Source: Celeribacter baekdonensis (GTDB lineage Bacteria; Pseudomonadota; Alphaproteobacteria; Rhodobacterales; Rhodobacteraceae). Taken from it: a stretch of 64,000 bases of DNA. Where the stretch lies: the NCBI RefSeq assembly GCF_900102315.1, contig NZ_FNBL01000010.1, positions 62,001 through 126,000 on the forward strand, in the 5' to 3' direction. The position numbers and the translations under genes were made by a program. Below are positions 27,376-35,634 of the stretch, piece after piece; the first letter of the stretch is position 1, and every line of letters begins with the position of its first letter. A model generated the notes under the pieces. That model made no database searches and had not been told where the DNA came from. It worked only from the letters and a program-made list of their open reading frames with translations.

Positions 27376-28338
27376 TCATTCCAGCGAAGCGAGGAAGGCT
27401 TCCACACCGGCCTTATCGTTCCGGTTCAAGGGAAGCGTCGGCACGATAGTCTCTGCCTCGACAGAGGCGCCCGCGATCACCTTCAGGGCTGCCTCGGCTC
27501 CCATGCGGCCCATCTCGACCGGCGACTGCGCGGTCACGGCCTGCAGCACGTTGTCGCCAGCGAGAAGGCCTTTGGCCAGCTGCGGCGAACCGTCAATACC
27601 GAAGACGAAAACCTGCCCTGCCTTGCCTGCATTGCGGACGGCCTGCATTGCGCCGATCGTGCCGCCTTCGTTGGCAGCGTAGATCACGTTTATTTCCGGG
27701 TTCGCGGTCATCATGTCGGTTGCTACGGTGACAGCTTTTTCCGGCAGCCAGGCGTCCTGTCGGGCCACGACGTTCAATTCGTTCCCGATCGCTGCAGTTT
27801 CTTCGAACCCGCCGGTGCGTTGGCCGCTCTGTTCGGGCAGAAGCGAGTCGAAGGCGAGGATGCCGACGTTCGCCTTGCCACCGAGGCGTTCGGCAATGAA
27901 GCTGGCGGCTGCTTCGCCGGTGGCTTTCCCGAGATCGATGTTCGGCGTGCTGAATGTCGCGTTCGGGATCGACTTGTCGTCCAAGCCGCCGTTCAACGCA
28001 ATCACCATGATTCCGGCGTCGCGTGCACGTTGGACCGCCCCCGCAGATCCGCTCGTCGAAAGCGGAGCAATCACGATCGCATCGACACCGCGCGCAATGT
28101 ACGTGTCGATCGCCTGTGACTCTTTGGTTTGGTCGCCGTCGATGTTGATCTCGAGCACCTCGGCGCCACCAGCTTCGGCGCCTTCTTTAATACCTTGCTG
28201 TAGCGATTTCATGAACTGGTCGCCCTGGAAAACGATGCTGGCGATGACAGGGCTGTCCTGCGCATAGGCCGGAACGGCAGCCGCCATAGCCAAGGCTGCG
28301 ATGCTGCTTTTGAGCAGGTTTCGTTTGGTGATAGTCAT
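27376..28338 (-). CDS. ribose-type sugar-binding protein (RbsB-like)
   Basis: A 320-residue periplasmic binding protein. The signal peptide is about residues 1-26 (TKRNLLKSSIAALAMAAAVPAYA). The mature protein has the type-1 periplasmic fold: IVFQGDQFMKSLQQGIKEGAE, INIDGDQTKESQAIDTYIARGVDAIVIAP and FGIDGSPQ. It begins after GGGAGG at a good distance. It is the first gene of the leftward operon and its promoter carries two copies of the palindrome also seen before the Gfo/Idh/MocA operon. The ligand is an unidentified pentose, hexose or polyol. Confidence 0.9.
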   Translation of the reverse strand: MTITKRNLLKSSIAALAMAAAVPAYAQDSPVIASIVFQGDQFMKSLQQGIKEGAEAGGAEVLEINIDGDQTKESQAIDTYIARGVDAIVIAPLSTSGSAGAVQRARDAGIMVIALNGGLDDKSIPNATFSTPNIDLGKATGEAAASFIAERLGGKANVGILAFDSLLPEQSGQRTGGFEETAAIGNELNVVARQDAWLPEKAVTVATDMMTANPEINVIYAANEGGTIGAMQAVRNAGKAGQVFVFGIDGSPQLAKGLLAGDNVLQAVTAQSPVEMGRMGAEAALKVIAGASVEAETIVPTLPLNRNDKAGVEAFLASLE

Positions 28339-28511
28339 TGGGTTCCTCCCTCGGTGATGAGTGCTTGGGCGCCACGGGTAAGTGGCTTTCCGCAAATTGC
28401 GACTCCAACCTTGCTTCGGGCGTCGGATGGAGTGATGGCCCAGAGTTTTTGGTTTCTGCGCTTGCCATCTGCGGTCCTCCCCGGCCGAGATAGTTTGGCA
28501 GTCTTTATTTA

Positions 28512-28532
28512 TTACTTTTGTAAAGTTAATAA
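28512..28532. promoter_or_regulatory. ROK-repressor operator candidate (importer promoter)
   Basis: A 21-bp site whose core ACTTT-TGT-AAAGT is a dyad followed by TAATAA. It is identical at 20 of 21 positions to the site at 30482-30502, on the other side of the ROK repressor gene. A weaker version (core ACTTT-CTT-AAAGG on the minus strand) lies at 28568-28580. Confidence 0.65.
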
Positions 28533-28567
28533 ATATATCGCTTATAATTTGTCAACTTTAATTTGTT

Positions 28568-28580
28568 CCTTTAAGAAAGT
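28568..28580. promoter_or_regulatory. second, weaker ROK operator-like site
   Basis: The minus strand reads ATTACTTTCTTAAAGGAACA around this position, sharing the ATTACTTT half-site and AAAG arm with the two strong operator candidates. A repressor dimer pair could bridge the two sites 48 bp apart. Confidence 0.4.
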
Positions 28581-28692
28581 AATGTGTCAATGGGAAGCGG
28601 TGAGGACGCTAGAACGTTCGAAAATCTCTTTCGTTACATTTAGTTAGAAACGCCCGTTGAGAGAGGCCGCGCCGTTCATGCGCGGTCAATTG

Positions 28693-29192
28693 ATGCCTCC
28701 CGCCAAAGCGAAAGCCCTGATTTCGACTGCGATGGCACGCTCGCAGTCACGCGGCACGCCCATTTTGAGGCCCTGCGTCAAGCTTTCGATGATCAAGGTG
28801 TGACATGCGATGTCGCCGAAGTTCGAAAGATGCATGTCGCGCTCTTCCCGAACCTCCTCTCACGCGTACGCCCGGTTTTTGAAATCGTCGCCGTGGCGCG
28901 CACCCATTTTGGACGGTTGCCGCTTGCCGTCGCATCGTGCGGTGATCAGCTCATCGTCGAGATGACTCTCGAGCGAGTTGGTATCCGAACGCTTTTCGAT
29001 CATGTGGTCGCGATTGGGACCGTCTGCCGTGGTAAACCCGCTCCCGACCTGTTTCTCGCCGCTTCAGAAAGGTTGGGCGTTGCGCCAGAGACCTGTCACG
29101 TCTACGAGGACAGCGACGAAGGGTTGGAGGCTGCCTCGCGGGCAGGCATGTCCGCCTTGGATGTCAGGGAAGTGCCGGGACTGACACGATAG
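28693..29192 (+). pseudogene. HAD-superfamily sugar-phosphatase pseudogene
   Basis: The reading frame starts at an ATG (28693), codes PPAKAKALI, then changes frame exactly at the catalytic motif. The expected FDCDGTL is encoded one frame over, consistent with loss of one T in the run before TCGAC. The second frame continues to the stop at 29192 with RLPLAVASCG (motif II), RGKPAPDLFLAASERLG and VYEDSDEGLEAASRAGM (motif IV). A segment of the cap domain after TCDVAEV also looks shortened. The 3' 91 bp overlap the ROK repressor gene on the other strand. Confidence 0.75.
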
Positions 29193-30388
29193 GTCTCTTC
29201 GAAAACGCCGCCGATCTCAACGTTCGAAATATCAAACGAAACGTGATGCGAGATGCAGGCCGCTCCGATGGCACATTCATAAGCGCCGAGCGGCGAGATC
29301 AGAATGTCAGGCATGCGTGTGCCGGGAATAATGCGCGTGGCAACAGATGCCTTTACCTCCGCCAGAGCCCGGCGCAGGACAGGGATCATTGCGCCGCCAA
29401 GGACGACCTGAGCTGGATTGAAGACATTGATGAGCGACACAAGGCCAGTCGCGAGATGCTGGGCGATCGAAGATGTTGCGCCGATCGCCCGCGCATCCCC
29501 CCGATCGCACGCGCTTGCAACCTCATCCGGAAGCAAATTGAGATCAACCGGGCCAGGTTCCTCGCCCGTCCATGCCCGCGACAGGGCCGCCAGATTGACC
29601 CATGTTTCGAGGCAGCCACGCTGGCCGCAGGAGCAGACCGCGCCCATTTCGCCGACATGAATGTGACCCAACTCTAGCCCGGTACCATCTACGCCGCGCA
29701 AGAGACGGCCATTGACAATGGCGGCCCCGCCACAGCCGGTGCCAAGCTTCAAAAATACGGTGTAGGGCGCAACCAGGCCTGGTTGCGTGTATACCGCACC
29801 GAACGCTGCTGCATTGGCGTTGTTCTCGATCGTCACCGGCAGGTCGGTCGCGGACATCAGATAAGATCTGAAATCCGTGTTCTTCCAGCCGAGGATCGGA
29901 AGGTTGACGATGAACCCCTCGGACGTAACCAACCCGGGCACAGTCACCCCCACCCCGACGACACGCCCGCGGTAGGACGCCTTTTCGGCAAAGCGTTTGA
30001 TTGTGGTCGCAATCGCATCAGCGGCGAGCTGTGGGGTTGGCTTCGACGCCAACTTTGTTTCTACCGCCTCAGCGACATTAGCGGAAAGGTCCAACAGAAC
30101 GATGCGTAGTGTCGACACACCGATTTCGACGCCGACAAAATAGGCTCCGACTGGGTCGACCTCCAAGGCAATCCCAGGACGCCCTGGTTCGCGTTCCTTT
30201 CCAGGCATTGCCGCCTTGACCTCGCGCAAGTGACCCCGCTTGATCATCTGAGATGTCAGGCGGCTGATAGTCGCCTGCGTCAGGCCGAGGCTACGCGAGA
30301 GTTCGGCCCGTGACAACGCTCCCCTTGTACGCAAAAGCGTCAGGATTCTGCGTTGGTTCACGAACTTCGCGAGAGTTTGATCCGCCAT
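29102..30388 (-). CDS. ROK-family transcriptional repressor (NagC/XylR-like)
   Basis: A 428-residue regulator. The N-terminal winged helix-turn-helix (about residues 9-60, RAELSRSLGLTQATISRL) is followed by a ROK domain with the sugar-binding ELGHIHVGE motif and the zinc motif CSCGQRGCLE. NagC/XylR-type ROK proteins repress sugar operons and release DNA on binding the sugar. The ATG at 30388 is preferred to a longer version. It lies between two operons that carry near-identical palindromes, so it is the likely master switch of both. Its 3' end overlaps the HAD pseudogene. Confidence 0.88.
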   Translation of the reverse strand: MADQTLAKFVNQRRILTLLRTRGALSRAELSRSLGLTQATISRLTSQMIKRGHLREVKAAMPGKEREPGRPGIALEVDPVGAYFVGVEIGVSTLRIVLLDLSANVAEAVETKLASKPTPQLAADAIATTIKRFAEKASYRGRVVGVGVTVPGLVTSEGFIVNLPILGWKNTDFRSYLMSATDLPVTIENNANAAAFGAVYTQPGLVAPYTVFLKLGTGCGGAAIVNGRLLRGVDGTGLELGHIHVGEMGAVCSCGQRGCLETWVNLAALSRAWTGEEPGPVDLNLLPDEVASACDRGDARAIGATSSIAQHLATGLVSLINVFNPAQVVLGGAMIPVLRRALAEVKASVATRIIPGTRMPDILISPLGAYECAIGAACISHHVSFDISNVEIGGVFEETYRVSPGTSLTSKADMPAREAASNPSSLSS

Positions 30389-30481
30389 AGGCCCTGCCCT
30401 GTCTGTAGAATGGTTTCTCAACAGTTAACCGAATTCCTTCCTCAACGGAAGAAACTCATTCTAATGATTCTGTTTAATTTG

Positions 30482-30502
30482 TTACTTTAGTAAAGTTAAT
30501 AA
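30482..30502. promoter_or_regulatory. ROK-repressor operator candidate (Gfo/Idh/MocA operon promoter)
   Basis: The perfect 13-bp palindrome ACTTTAGTAAAGT sits within a 21-bp block shared with 28512-28532 (one difference at the centre). It lies 70 bp before the ATG at 30572 and 94 bp before the ROK start, so it can control both directions. Confidence 0.68.
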
Positions 30503-30571
30503 TTGAAGCAGTCGCGACGCTGTGCAAAACTGCCTTAGAACGCGATTCGTTAGACGACAGAGAGCAGATAC

Positions 30572-31645
30572 ATGACAACCAACAACAGAAAGCTGAACAT
30601 AGGCATCCTCGGCTGCGGGCCGATTGCCCAAGCAGCGCATTTCGAAAGCGCGGCCAAGGCGAAGAACGCCGAGCTCTATGCAATATGCGACCTGGCAGAC
30701 GACCTGCGCGAGCGGATGGCCGCGACCCACGCGCCGAAGAACAGCTTCGCCAATTACGAGGAAATGCTGGCCGATCCTGAACTTGATGCCGTGGTCATCG
30801 CCACAACTGACGCCTTCCACGTTCAGGCCTCCATTTCCGCGCTGCGGGCGGGCAAGCATGTCCTTTGCGAAAAGCCCTTGGGCATTTCCGTCGAAGAGGT
30901 GGAAGAGCTTCGGTCCGAGGTCGAGGCGTCGGGTAAGGTTCTCCAGGTCGGCAACATGAAGCGCTTCGATCCGGGTATCCAGAGCGCCAAAGCGTTCATC
31001 GACCAGGAAATGGGCGAAATGCTGGCTTTGAAAGTCTGGTACTGTGATAGCACCCATCGCTATGCGGTTACGGATGCGGTTCAGCCGCTGATGGTGAAAT
31101 CCGCCAAAGCCAAGAAGCCACCAGTCAATCCGAAGGCCGACCTCGAACGCTACTACATGCTCGCGCATGGCAGCCATTTGTTGGATACCGCCCGGCATTT
31201 TGCGGGCGAGATCGTCGAGGTCGAGGCCCGTCTTCGCAATCGTTACGGCGCGTATTGCTGGTTCATAGATGTAGCCTTTGCCAATGGCGTCATCGGCCAT
31301 CTCGACCTTACGGTCTCGGTGCGGATGGATTGGCACGAGGGCTTCCAGGTCTATGGCGAGCACGGTTCAATCCTCGGCAAGACCTACAACCCGTGGCTGT
31401 TCAAATCGTCAGACGTCGATGTCTTCCGTGAAAAAACTGGAACGACGACACGGGTTCTCGGTGCGGACGGACATTTCTATCGACGTCAGCTCGAAGCCCT
31501 CTCGGACGTCGTTCTGAAAAACGCGCCAATGGTCGGCGCGAATATTGACGACGGGGTAGCCTCGGTGCGCGGCATGGTGGCAATCGCCCAATCGGTGGCA
31601 AGCGGGCAGGCGGTGAAGCTAGCCGATGTGTCAGGGGGGCTATGA
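30572..31645 (+). CDS. Gfo/Idh/MocA-family sugar oxidoreductase
   Basis: A 357-residue NAD(P)-dependent dehydrogenase. The nucleotide motif GILGCGPIAQ is at residues 11-20, the EKP motif (CEKPLGISVEE) carries the conserved Lys, and HGSHLLDTARH supplies the catalytic Asp/His pair. Enzymes of this family oxidise a hydroxyl of a sugar, inositol or glycoside, often at C3. It is the first gene of a rightward chain whose next genes start at 4-bp overlaps. Its promoter contains the ROK-type operator. Confidence 0.88.
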   Translation: MTTNNRKLNIGILGCGPIAQAAHFESAAKAKNAELYAICDLADDLRERMAATHAPKNSFANYEEMLADPELDAVVIATTDAFHVQASISALRAGKHVLCEKPLGISVEEVEELRSEVEASGKVLQVGNMKRFDPGIQSAKAFIDQEMGEMLALKVWYCDSTHRYAVTDAVQPLMVKSAKAKKPPVNPKADLERYYMLAHGSHLLDTARHFAGEIVEVEARLRNRYGAYCWFIDVAFANGVIGHLDLTVSVRMDWHEGFQVYGEHGSILGKTYNPWLFKSSDVDVFREKTGTTTRVLGADGHFYRRQLEALSDVVLKNAPMVGANIDDGVASVRGMVAIAQSVASGQAVKLADVSGGL

Positions 31646-32463
31646 TGCAACTCGGAATTTTTGCCAAGACATTTGCCGGGGCCACGCCGATGACTGTGTT
31701 GGAGGCCGCGCGCGGCGCTGGCTACGACTCCGTACAATACAACATGGCCTGCTCCGGCATCGGATCACTACCCCCCGAAGTACCGGATGCTGCATCTGGG
31801 GCCGTCCGGTCTGCATCGCAGGACACCGGCGTTGGCATTGCGGCTCTGTCCGCAACCTACAACATGATTCATCCCGACCTCGACAAGCGGGCTGCAGGTC
31901 GGGCAAGCTTCACGGCGATTGCAGCACAAGCGCACACCATGGGCACGCGGCTGATGACGCTCTGCACTGGCAGCGCCGACGCACAAGACCAGTGGCGGGA
32001 CCACCCCGAAAACCGCTCTGCCGCCTCCTGGAACACCATGATGTCGGAGTTCGAGGCGCTCATCGCCATCGCCGAACGCCATGATCTTCTTCTGGGTGTC
32101 GAGCCGGAATTGGCCAACGTAATTGACAGTGCCGAGGCTGCGCACCGCCTGATCCGGGAGGCGCAGAGCGACCGCATCCGTATCGTGCTCGACCCTGCCA
32201 ACCTCTGCGAGGTCGCCGCACCGGAGGAACGCCGTCGCATTACCGCCAAAGCCATTGATCTGCTGGGCGGGCACATTGTAATGGCGCACGCCAAGGATCG
32301 CCACGCCGATGGAAGTTTTGCCACCGCTGGAACGGGTGTGGTAGATTTTGCCGATTTTATCTCCCGTCTGAAGGCGGCGGGATTTGACGGGCCGCTGGTC
32401 ACCCATGGTCTGGCGGCGGCGGAAGCCCCCGGTGTCGCTACTTTCCTGCGGGGGCTGGCATGA
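31642..32463 (+). CDS. sugar phosphate isomerase/epimerase-like TIM-barrel protein
   Basis: A 273-residue xylose-isomerase-like TIM barrel. Probable metal ligands are Glu in GVEPELAN, Asp in VLDPANLCE and His in AHAKDRH; at the usual last Glu the sequence has THGL, so a His may replace it. Family members isomerise or epimerise ketoses, dehydrate inosose or cleave 3-keto-glycosides. The ATG overlaps the upstream stop (ATGA). Next to a Gfo/Idh/MocA dehydrogenase, a role on a keto-sugar product is likely. Confidence 0.82.
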   Translation: MMQLGIFAKTFAGATPMTVLEAARGAGYDSVQYNMACSGIGSLPPEVPDAASGAVRSASQDTGVGIAALSATYNMIHPDLDKRAAGRASFTAIAAQAHTMGTRLMTLCTGSADAQDQWRDHPENRSAASWNTMMSEFEALIAIAERHDLLLGVEPELANVIDSAEAAHRLIREAQSDRIRIVLDPANLCEVAAPEERRRITAKAIDLLGGHIVMAHAKDRHADGSFATAGTGVVDFADFISRLKAAGFDGPLVTHGLAAAEAPGVATFLRGLA

Positions 32464-33239
32464 CTTTCATCACCGCAGATGGCGTACGACTGAACCTCGA
32501 TATCGGCGGTGACGGGCCGGATCTGATCTTTCAGCACGGGCTCTGCGGAGATCGCACCCAGGCGGCACAGGTGGTGCCCGATGGCGTGCGTCGTCTGACG
32601 CTGGAATGTCGCGGCCACGGACTTTCCGAGGCCGGGCCGCTCGAACGGCTGTCACTGGCACAGTTCACCGATGACCTTGCCAACGTGATCTTGCGAAAGG
32701 GCATCCGGCCGGTCGTTGGCGGCATCTCCATGGGGGCGGCGATTTCGCTCCGGCTCGCTGTAAGGCGCCCCGACCTGATGCACGCGCTGGTCCTGGCTCG
32801 CCCCGCCTGGGGAACTGAGGCCGCGCCAGCCAATATGGCTCCCAACGCCGAGGTGGGCGAGATGCTTGCGCGCGGCGAGTCGGTGGGCGAGTTCGACGAA
32901 ACAAATACGGCGCGGATGCTGGCCTCATCTGCGCCGGACAACCTCGCCTCGCTGCGTGGATTCTTCTCCCGTGAACCGAGGCGTGTCACCTCTGCGCTGC
33001 TGCGGCAGATTTCAATGGATGGACCGGGGGTCAACGAATCCGATCTTTCGGCCCTGAACCTGCCAGTCCTGGTGATTGGCCATGAGCGAGATCACGTGCA
33101 CCCTCTCGGCCTGGCAGAGGACCTGGTCCGCGCCATCCCGGGCGCGAGGCTCGCCCGAATCACGCCCAAGGCCGACCACCCCGAAGTCTATCGCAACGAT
33201 TTCCGTGCGGCACTGGCCGCCTTCCTGAAAGGTCTCTGA
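32460..33239 (+). CDS. alpha/beta-fold hydrolase
   Basis: A 259-residue alpha/beta hydrolase with the nucleophile elbow GGISMGAA (Ser), an oxyanion-loop FQHGLCGDRTQ, an Asp-containing VIGHERDHVHP and a late His (KADHPEVY). Substrates of the family range from lactones to esters. It is coupled by a 4-bp overlap to the TIM-barrel gene, so lactone or ester opening of the oxidised sugar is the simplest proposal. No lipase-type signal peptide is present; it is cytoplasmic. Confidence 0.82.
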   Translation: MTFITADGVRLNLDIGGDGPDLIFQHGLCGDRTQAAQVVPDGVRRLTLECRGHGLSEAGPLERLSLAQFTDDLANVILRKGIRPVVGGISMGAAISLRLAVRRPDLMHALVLARPAWGTEAAPANMAPNAEVGEMLARGESVGEFDETNTARMLASSAPDNLASLRGFFSREPRRVTSALLRQISMDGPGVNESDLSALNLPVLVIGHERDHVHPLGLAEDLVRAIPGARLARITPKADHPEVYRNDFRAALAAFLKGL

Positions 33240-33240
33240 C

Positions 33241-33936
33241 ATGACGCCCGCTGCCAACTGGCTTGACACCCTGCCCCGCCATCGACTGATGGCCGAATAC
33301 TCGCTCTGGTCGGCCGATCTTCTGAATATCGGCGCCGAGATCGACCGAGTCGATCCATATGTCGACCTCTACCACATCGATGTCGCCGATGGGCATTTCT
33401 CACCCGCCCTGCTCTATTTCCCCGACCTCGTAGCGGCCTGCCGCAAGCGGACTGCGAGGCCGTTCCATGTCCATCTGATGGCGACAGATGATATCCTGCT
33501 CAACCAGATCGACCAGTTTGCCGAAGCTGGTGCCGACCTTATCTCGGTCCATGCCGAAAACGGCGATCCCGAAGCCGCATTGGCGCGGATCGAGAGCCAT
33601 GGAGTCAAGGCCGGGATCGTTCTACAGCTGTTCACGCCCGTATCCGAAGCGGCCCAATGGCTCGACAGGATCGCGATGCTGACGCTTCTGGGGACGCGGA
33701 TCGGGGTCAAGGGCCAGGGGCTCGACCCAGAAGCCGAACCGCGCCTGGCCGAAGCGCGCGCGTTGATCGCCGGACGCAATGTGGTCCTCGCGGCAGACGG
33801 TGCCATTCGCGATCACACCGTTCCGGGTCTTGCGGCGCACGGAGCCGAAACCATCGTCATGGGATCGCTCGCCTTCAATGCACCAGACCTTGCGGCGCGG
33901 ATGGCCTGGGTCCACGGCCAAAAGATTGGCGGCTGA
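33241..33936 (+). CDS. ribulose-phosphate 3-epimerase family protein (AlsE-like)
   Basis: A 231-residue Rpe-family TIM barrel. Metal-binding pieces are LYHIDVADGHFSP, FHVHLMATDD and a C-terminal AADGAIRDH in place of the usual VDGGI. The phosphate site is GSLAF. It is shorter on conserved Rpe sequence than the housekeeping enzyme, so it may act on another ketose phosphate, as AlsE does on allulose 6-phosphate. It begins 1 bp after the hydrolase stop and precedes the ROK kinase by 1 bp. Confidence 0.82.
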   Translation: MTPAANWLDTLPRHRLMAEYSLWSADLLNIGAEIDRVDPYVDLYHIDVADGHFSPALLYFPDLVAACRKRTARPFHVHLMATDDILLNQIDQFAEAGADLISVHAENGDPEAALARIESHGVKAGIVLQLFTPVSEAAQWLDRIAMLTLLGTRIGVKGQGLDPEAEPRLAEARALIAGRNVVLAADGAIRDHTVPGLAAHGAETIVMGSLAFNAPDLAARMAWVHGQKIGG

Positions 33937-33937
33937 G

Positions 33938-34879
33938 ATGCCAGCGGCACTCGGTTTCGACCTTGGCGGGACGCAGGTCCGGGCCGCGCTGGTGCAGGAT
34001 GGCGCGGTGGTCCGCCGAGAAGCCCTTCGCACCGACGTGGCTGGCGGACCTGAGGCGGTCATGCGTCAATTCGTGAATCTTGCCAACAAGGTAACGGGCG
34101 GCATCGCACCCGCGGCAGTCGGGCTTGCGGCGCCCGGGCCTCTCGATACTGATGCCGGCGTCGTCGATCATATTCCGACGCTTCCCGGCTGGGACGGTTT
34201 TCCTTTGCGTACTCGCTTGGGAGAGACGTTCGGTTTGCCTGCCGCAGTCGAAAACGATGGTATCGCAGCGGCTCAAGGTGAATGGCAGCATGGCGCGGGC
34301 CGCGGGCTGCGCCACCTCGTCTATGTCACCGTGTCGACCGGCGTGGGGGGCGGCGTTGTCATGGACGGGCGGCTTGTGCATGGCCGTCGTGGTATGGGCG
34401 CGCATGTCGGACACTTCCGTATCGCAGAGAACGGTCCGACATGCTCGTGTGGTCGAACCGGTTGTTTTGAAGCCTTCGTCGCCGGTACGGCCCTTGGCCG
34501 CCGCGCCCGCGTGCAGGCCAATACCGAGACGTCCGGCCATCTGGGCCGGATTACCGGTCGTGAGGTCGAGGCCCGCGATGCCGTCGAAGGCGCGCTGCAG
34601 GGCGACGCGAGCTGCCTCGCGCTTCTTGCTGAAGAGGCCCGCCTGCTGGGCCAAGGCTTCGCCAGCCTGGCTCATCTTTATGGGCCAGAGCGGATCATTA
34701 TGGGCGGCGGGGTCAGCCATGCCTTCGAACTCTTGGAGGACGAAATTCTGCGCGCATACCGCGCCGAGGCCATGCCTCCGTACAGAGATGTCGTTATCGT
34801 GCCCGCTCTATTGGGCGACAATGCCGGGCTGATCGGAGCTGCCGCTCTGGCCCTGAATGCAAGCGGAGGAAACCCATGA
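33938..34879 (+). CDS. ROK-family sugar kinase
   Basis: A 313-residue cytoplasmic ROK kinase without a DNA-binding domain. ATP motif DLGGTQVR (8-15), catalytic Asp107 (VENDG) and zinc motif CSCGRTGCFE (169-178) are intact. The sugar-recognition motif, usually GExGH, reads AHVGH (His156 where Glu is normal), a substitution also seen in N-acetylmannosamine kinases such as NanK. That points to an unusual hexose derivative. The gene is followed by a 4-bp overlap with the SDR gene. Confidence 0.88.
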   Translation: MPAALGFDLGGTQVRAALVQDGAVVRREALRTDVAGGPEAVMRQFVNLANKVTGGIAPAAVGLAAPGPLDTDAGVVDHIPTLPGWDGFPLRTRLGETFGLPAAVENDGIAAAQGEWQHGAGRGLRHLVYVTVSTGVGGGVVMDGRLVHGRRGMGAHVGHFRIAENGPTCSCGRTGCFEAFVAGTALGRRARVQANTETSGHLGRITGREVEARDAVEGALQGDASCLALLAEEARLLGQGFASLAHLYGPERIIMGGGVSHAFELLEDEILRAYRAEAMPPYRDVVIVPALLGDNAGLIGAAALALNASGGNP

Positions 34880-35634
34880 GTTATCTACAGAACTTTCGAC
34901 TGGACGGACGGCGCGCCGTGGTCACGGGCGGGGCTGGCGGGATCGGAGCCGCCTGCGTCGATGCGCTTTTGGAAGCTGGCGCCGAAGTCGTCATCGTCGA
35001 TTTCGCCGAGGACAGTCTAACCGCAGCGCAGGAGCGCCTTGCCGGGCAACCGGTCAGCTTCGAAAAGGTCGATCTGACCGATTGCAAGGCGGTGAACGCC
35101 CTGGCAGACCGGCTGGGCGCGATTGATATCCTTGTGAACAATGCTGGAATCGGTCGACAGACTGCCGCCGAGGACATCTCGGAAGAGGAATGGAACCAGG
35201 TCATTGCGATCAACCTCAACGCGGTTTTCTGGTGTGCCCAGGCTTTCGGGCGTGGAATGGTGTCACGAGGCAAGGGAGCGATAGTCAATATGGGCTCAAT
35301 GGCAGGGGAAATTGCAGTCCGGCCGCAGAAGAACGTGCACTACAACGCCTCGAAAGCGGCAGTTCATCACGCGACAAAGTCGCTTGCCGCCGAATGGGCT
35401 CCGAATGGCGTACGGGTCAATGCCGTTGCCCCCGGTTTCATTGAAACGCCAATGAACGCCTTTGCATTGAAAAACGACAAGGTGACGTCCGGCATCTGGC
35501 TCGGAAATATCCCGATGGCGCGCTTTGGCAATCCGTCTGAAATCGCCTCGGTCGTTCTATTCCTTGCCTCTGATGCCTCCAGTCTGATGACGGGATCGAT
35601 TGTGCTGGCCGACGGAGGCTACACTGTCTGGTGA
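34876..35634 (+). CDS. SDR-family oxidoreductase
   Basis: A 252-residue classical SDR: VTGGAGGIG (16-24), NNAGIG and catalytic YNASK are present, as is the terminal LADGGYTVW. It resembles gluconate 5-dehydrogenase/polyol dehydrogenase SDRs. The gene is coupled to the ROK kinase and overlaps the following SDR by about 11-35 bp depending on the latter's start. Its role is oxidation or reduction of a pathway sugar; the substrate is unknown. Confidence 0.85.
   Translation: MSYLQNFRLDGRRAVVTGGAGGIGAACVDALLEAGAEVVIVDFAEDSLTAAQERLAGQPVSFEKVDLTDCKAVNALADRLGAIDILVNNAGIGRQTAAEDISEEEWNQVIAINLNAVFWCAQAFGRGMVSRGKGAIVNMGSMAGEIAVRPQKNVHYNASKAAVHHATKSLAAEWAPNGVRVNAVAPGFIETPMNAFALKNDKVTSGIWLGNIPMARFGNPSEIASVVLFLASDASSLMTGSIVLADGGYTVW

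Noticed and set aside
32460-33239. Hydrolase as a beta-ketoadipate enol-lactonase (PcaD)
   Set aside because: The fold and Ser motif agree, but no other protocatechuate genes are nearby and the operon is a sugar operon.
33241-34879. A standard allose operon (alsE, alsK with RbsABC-type importer)
   Set aside because: The Rpe-like and ROK genes resemble alsE and alsK, but the other coupled genes (Gfo/Idh/MocA, TIM barrel, hydrolase, SDRs) are not part of it and the kinase has an altered sugar motif.
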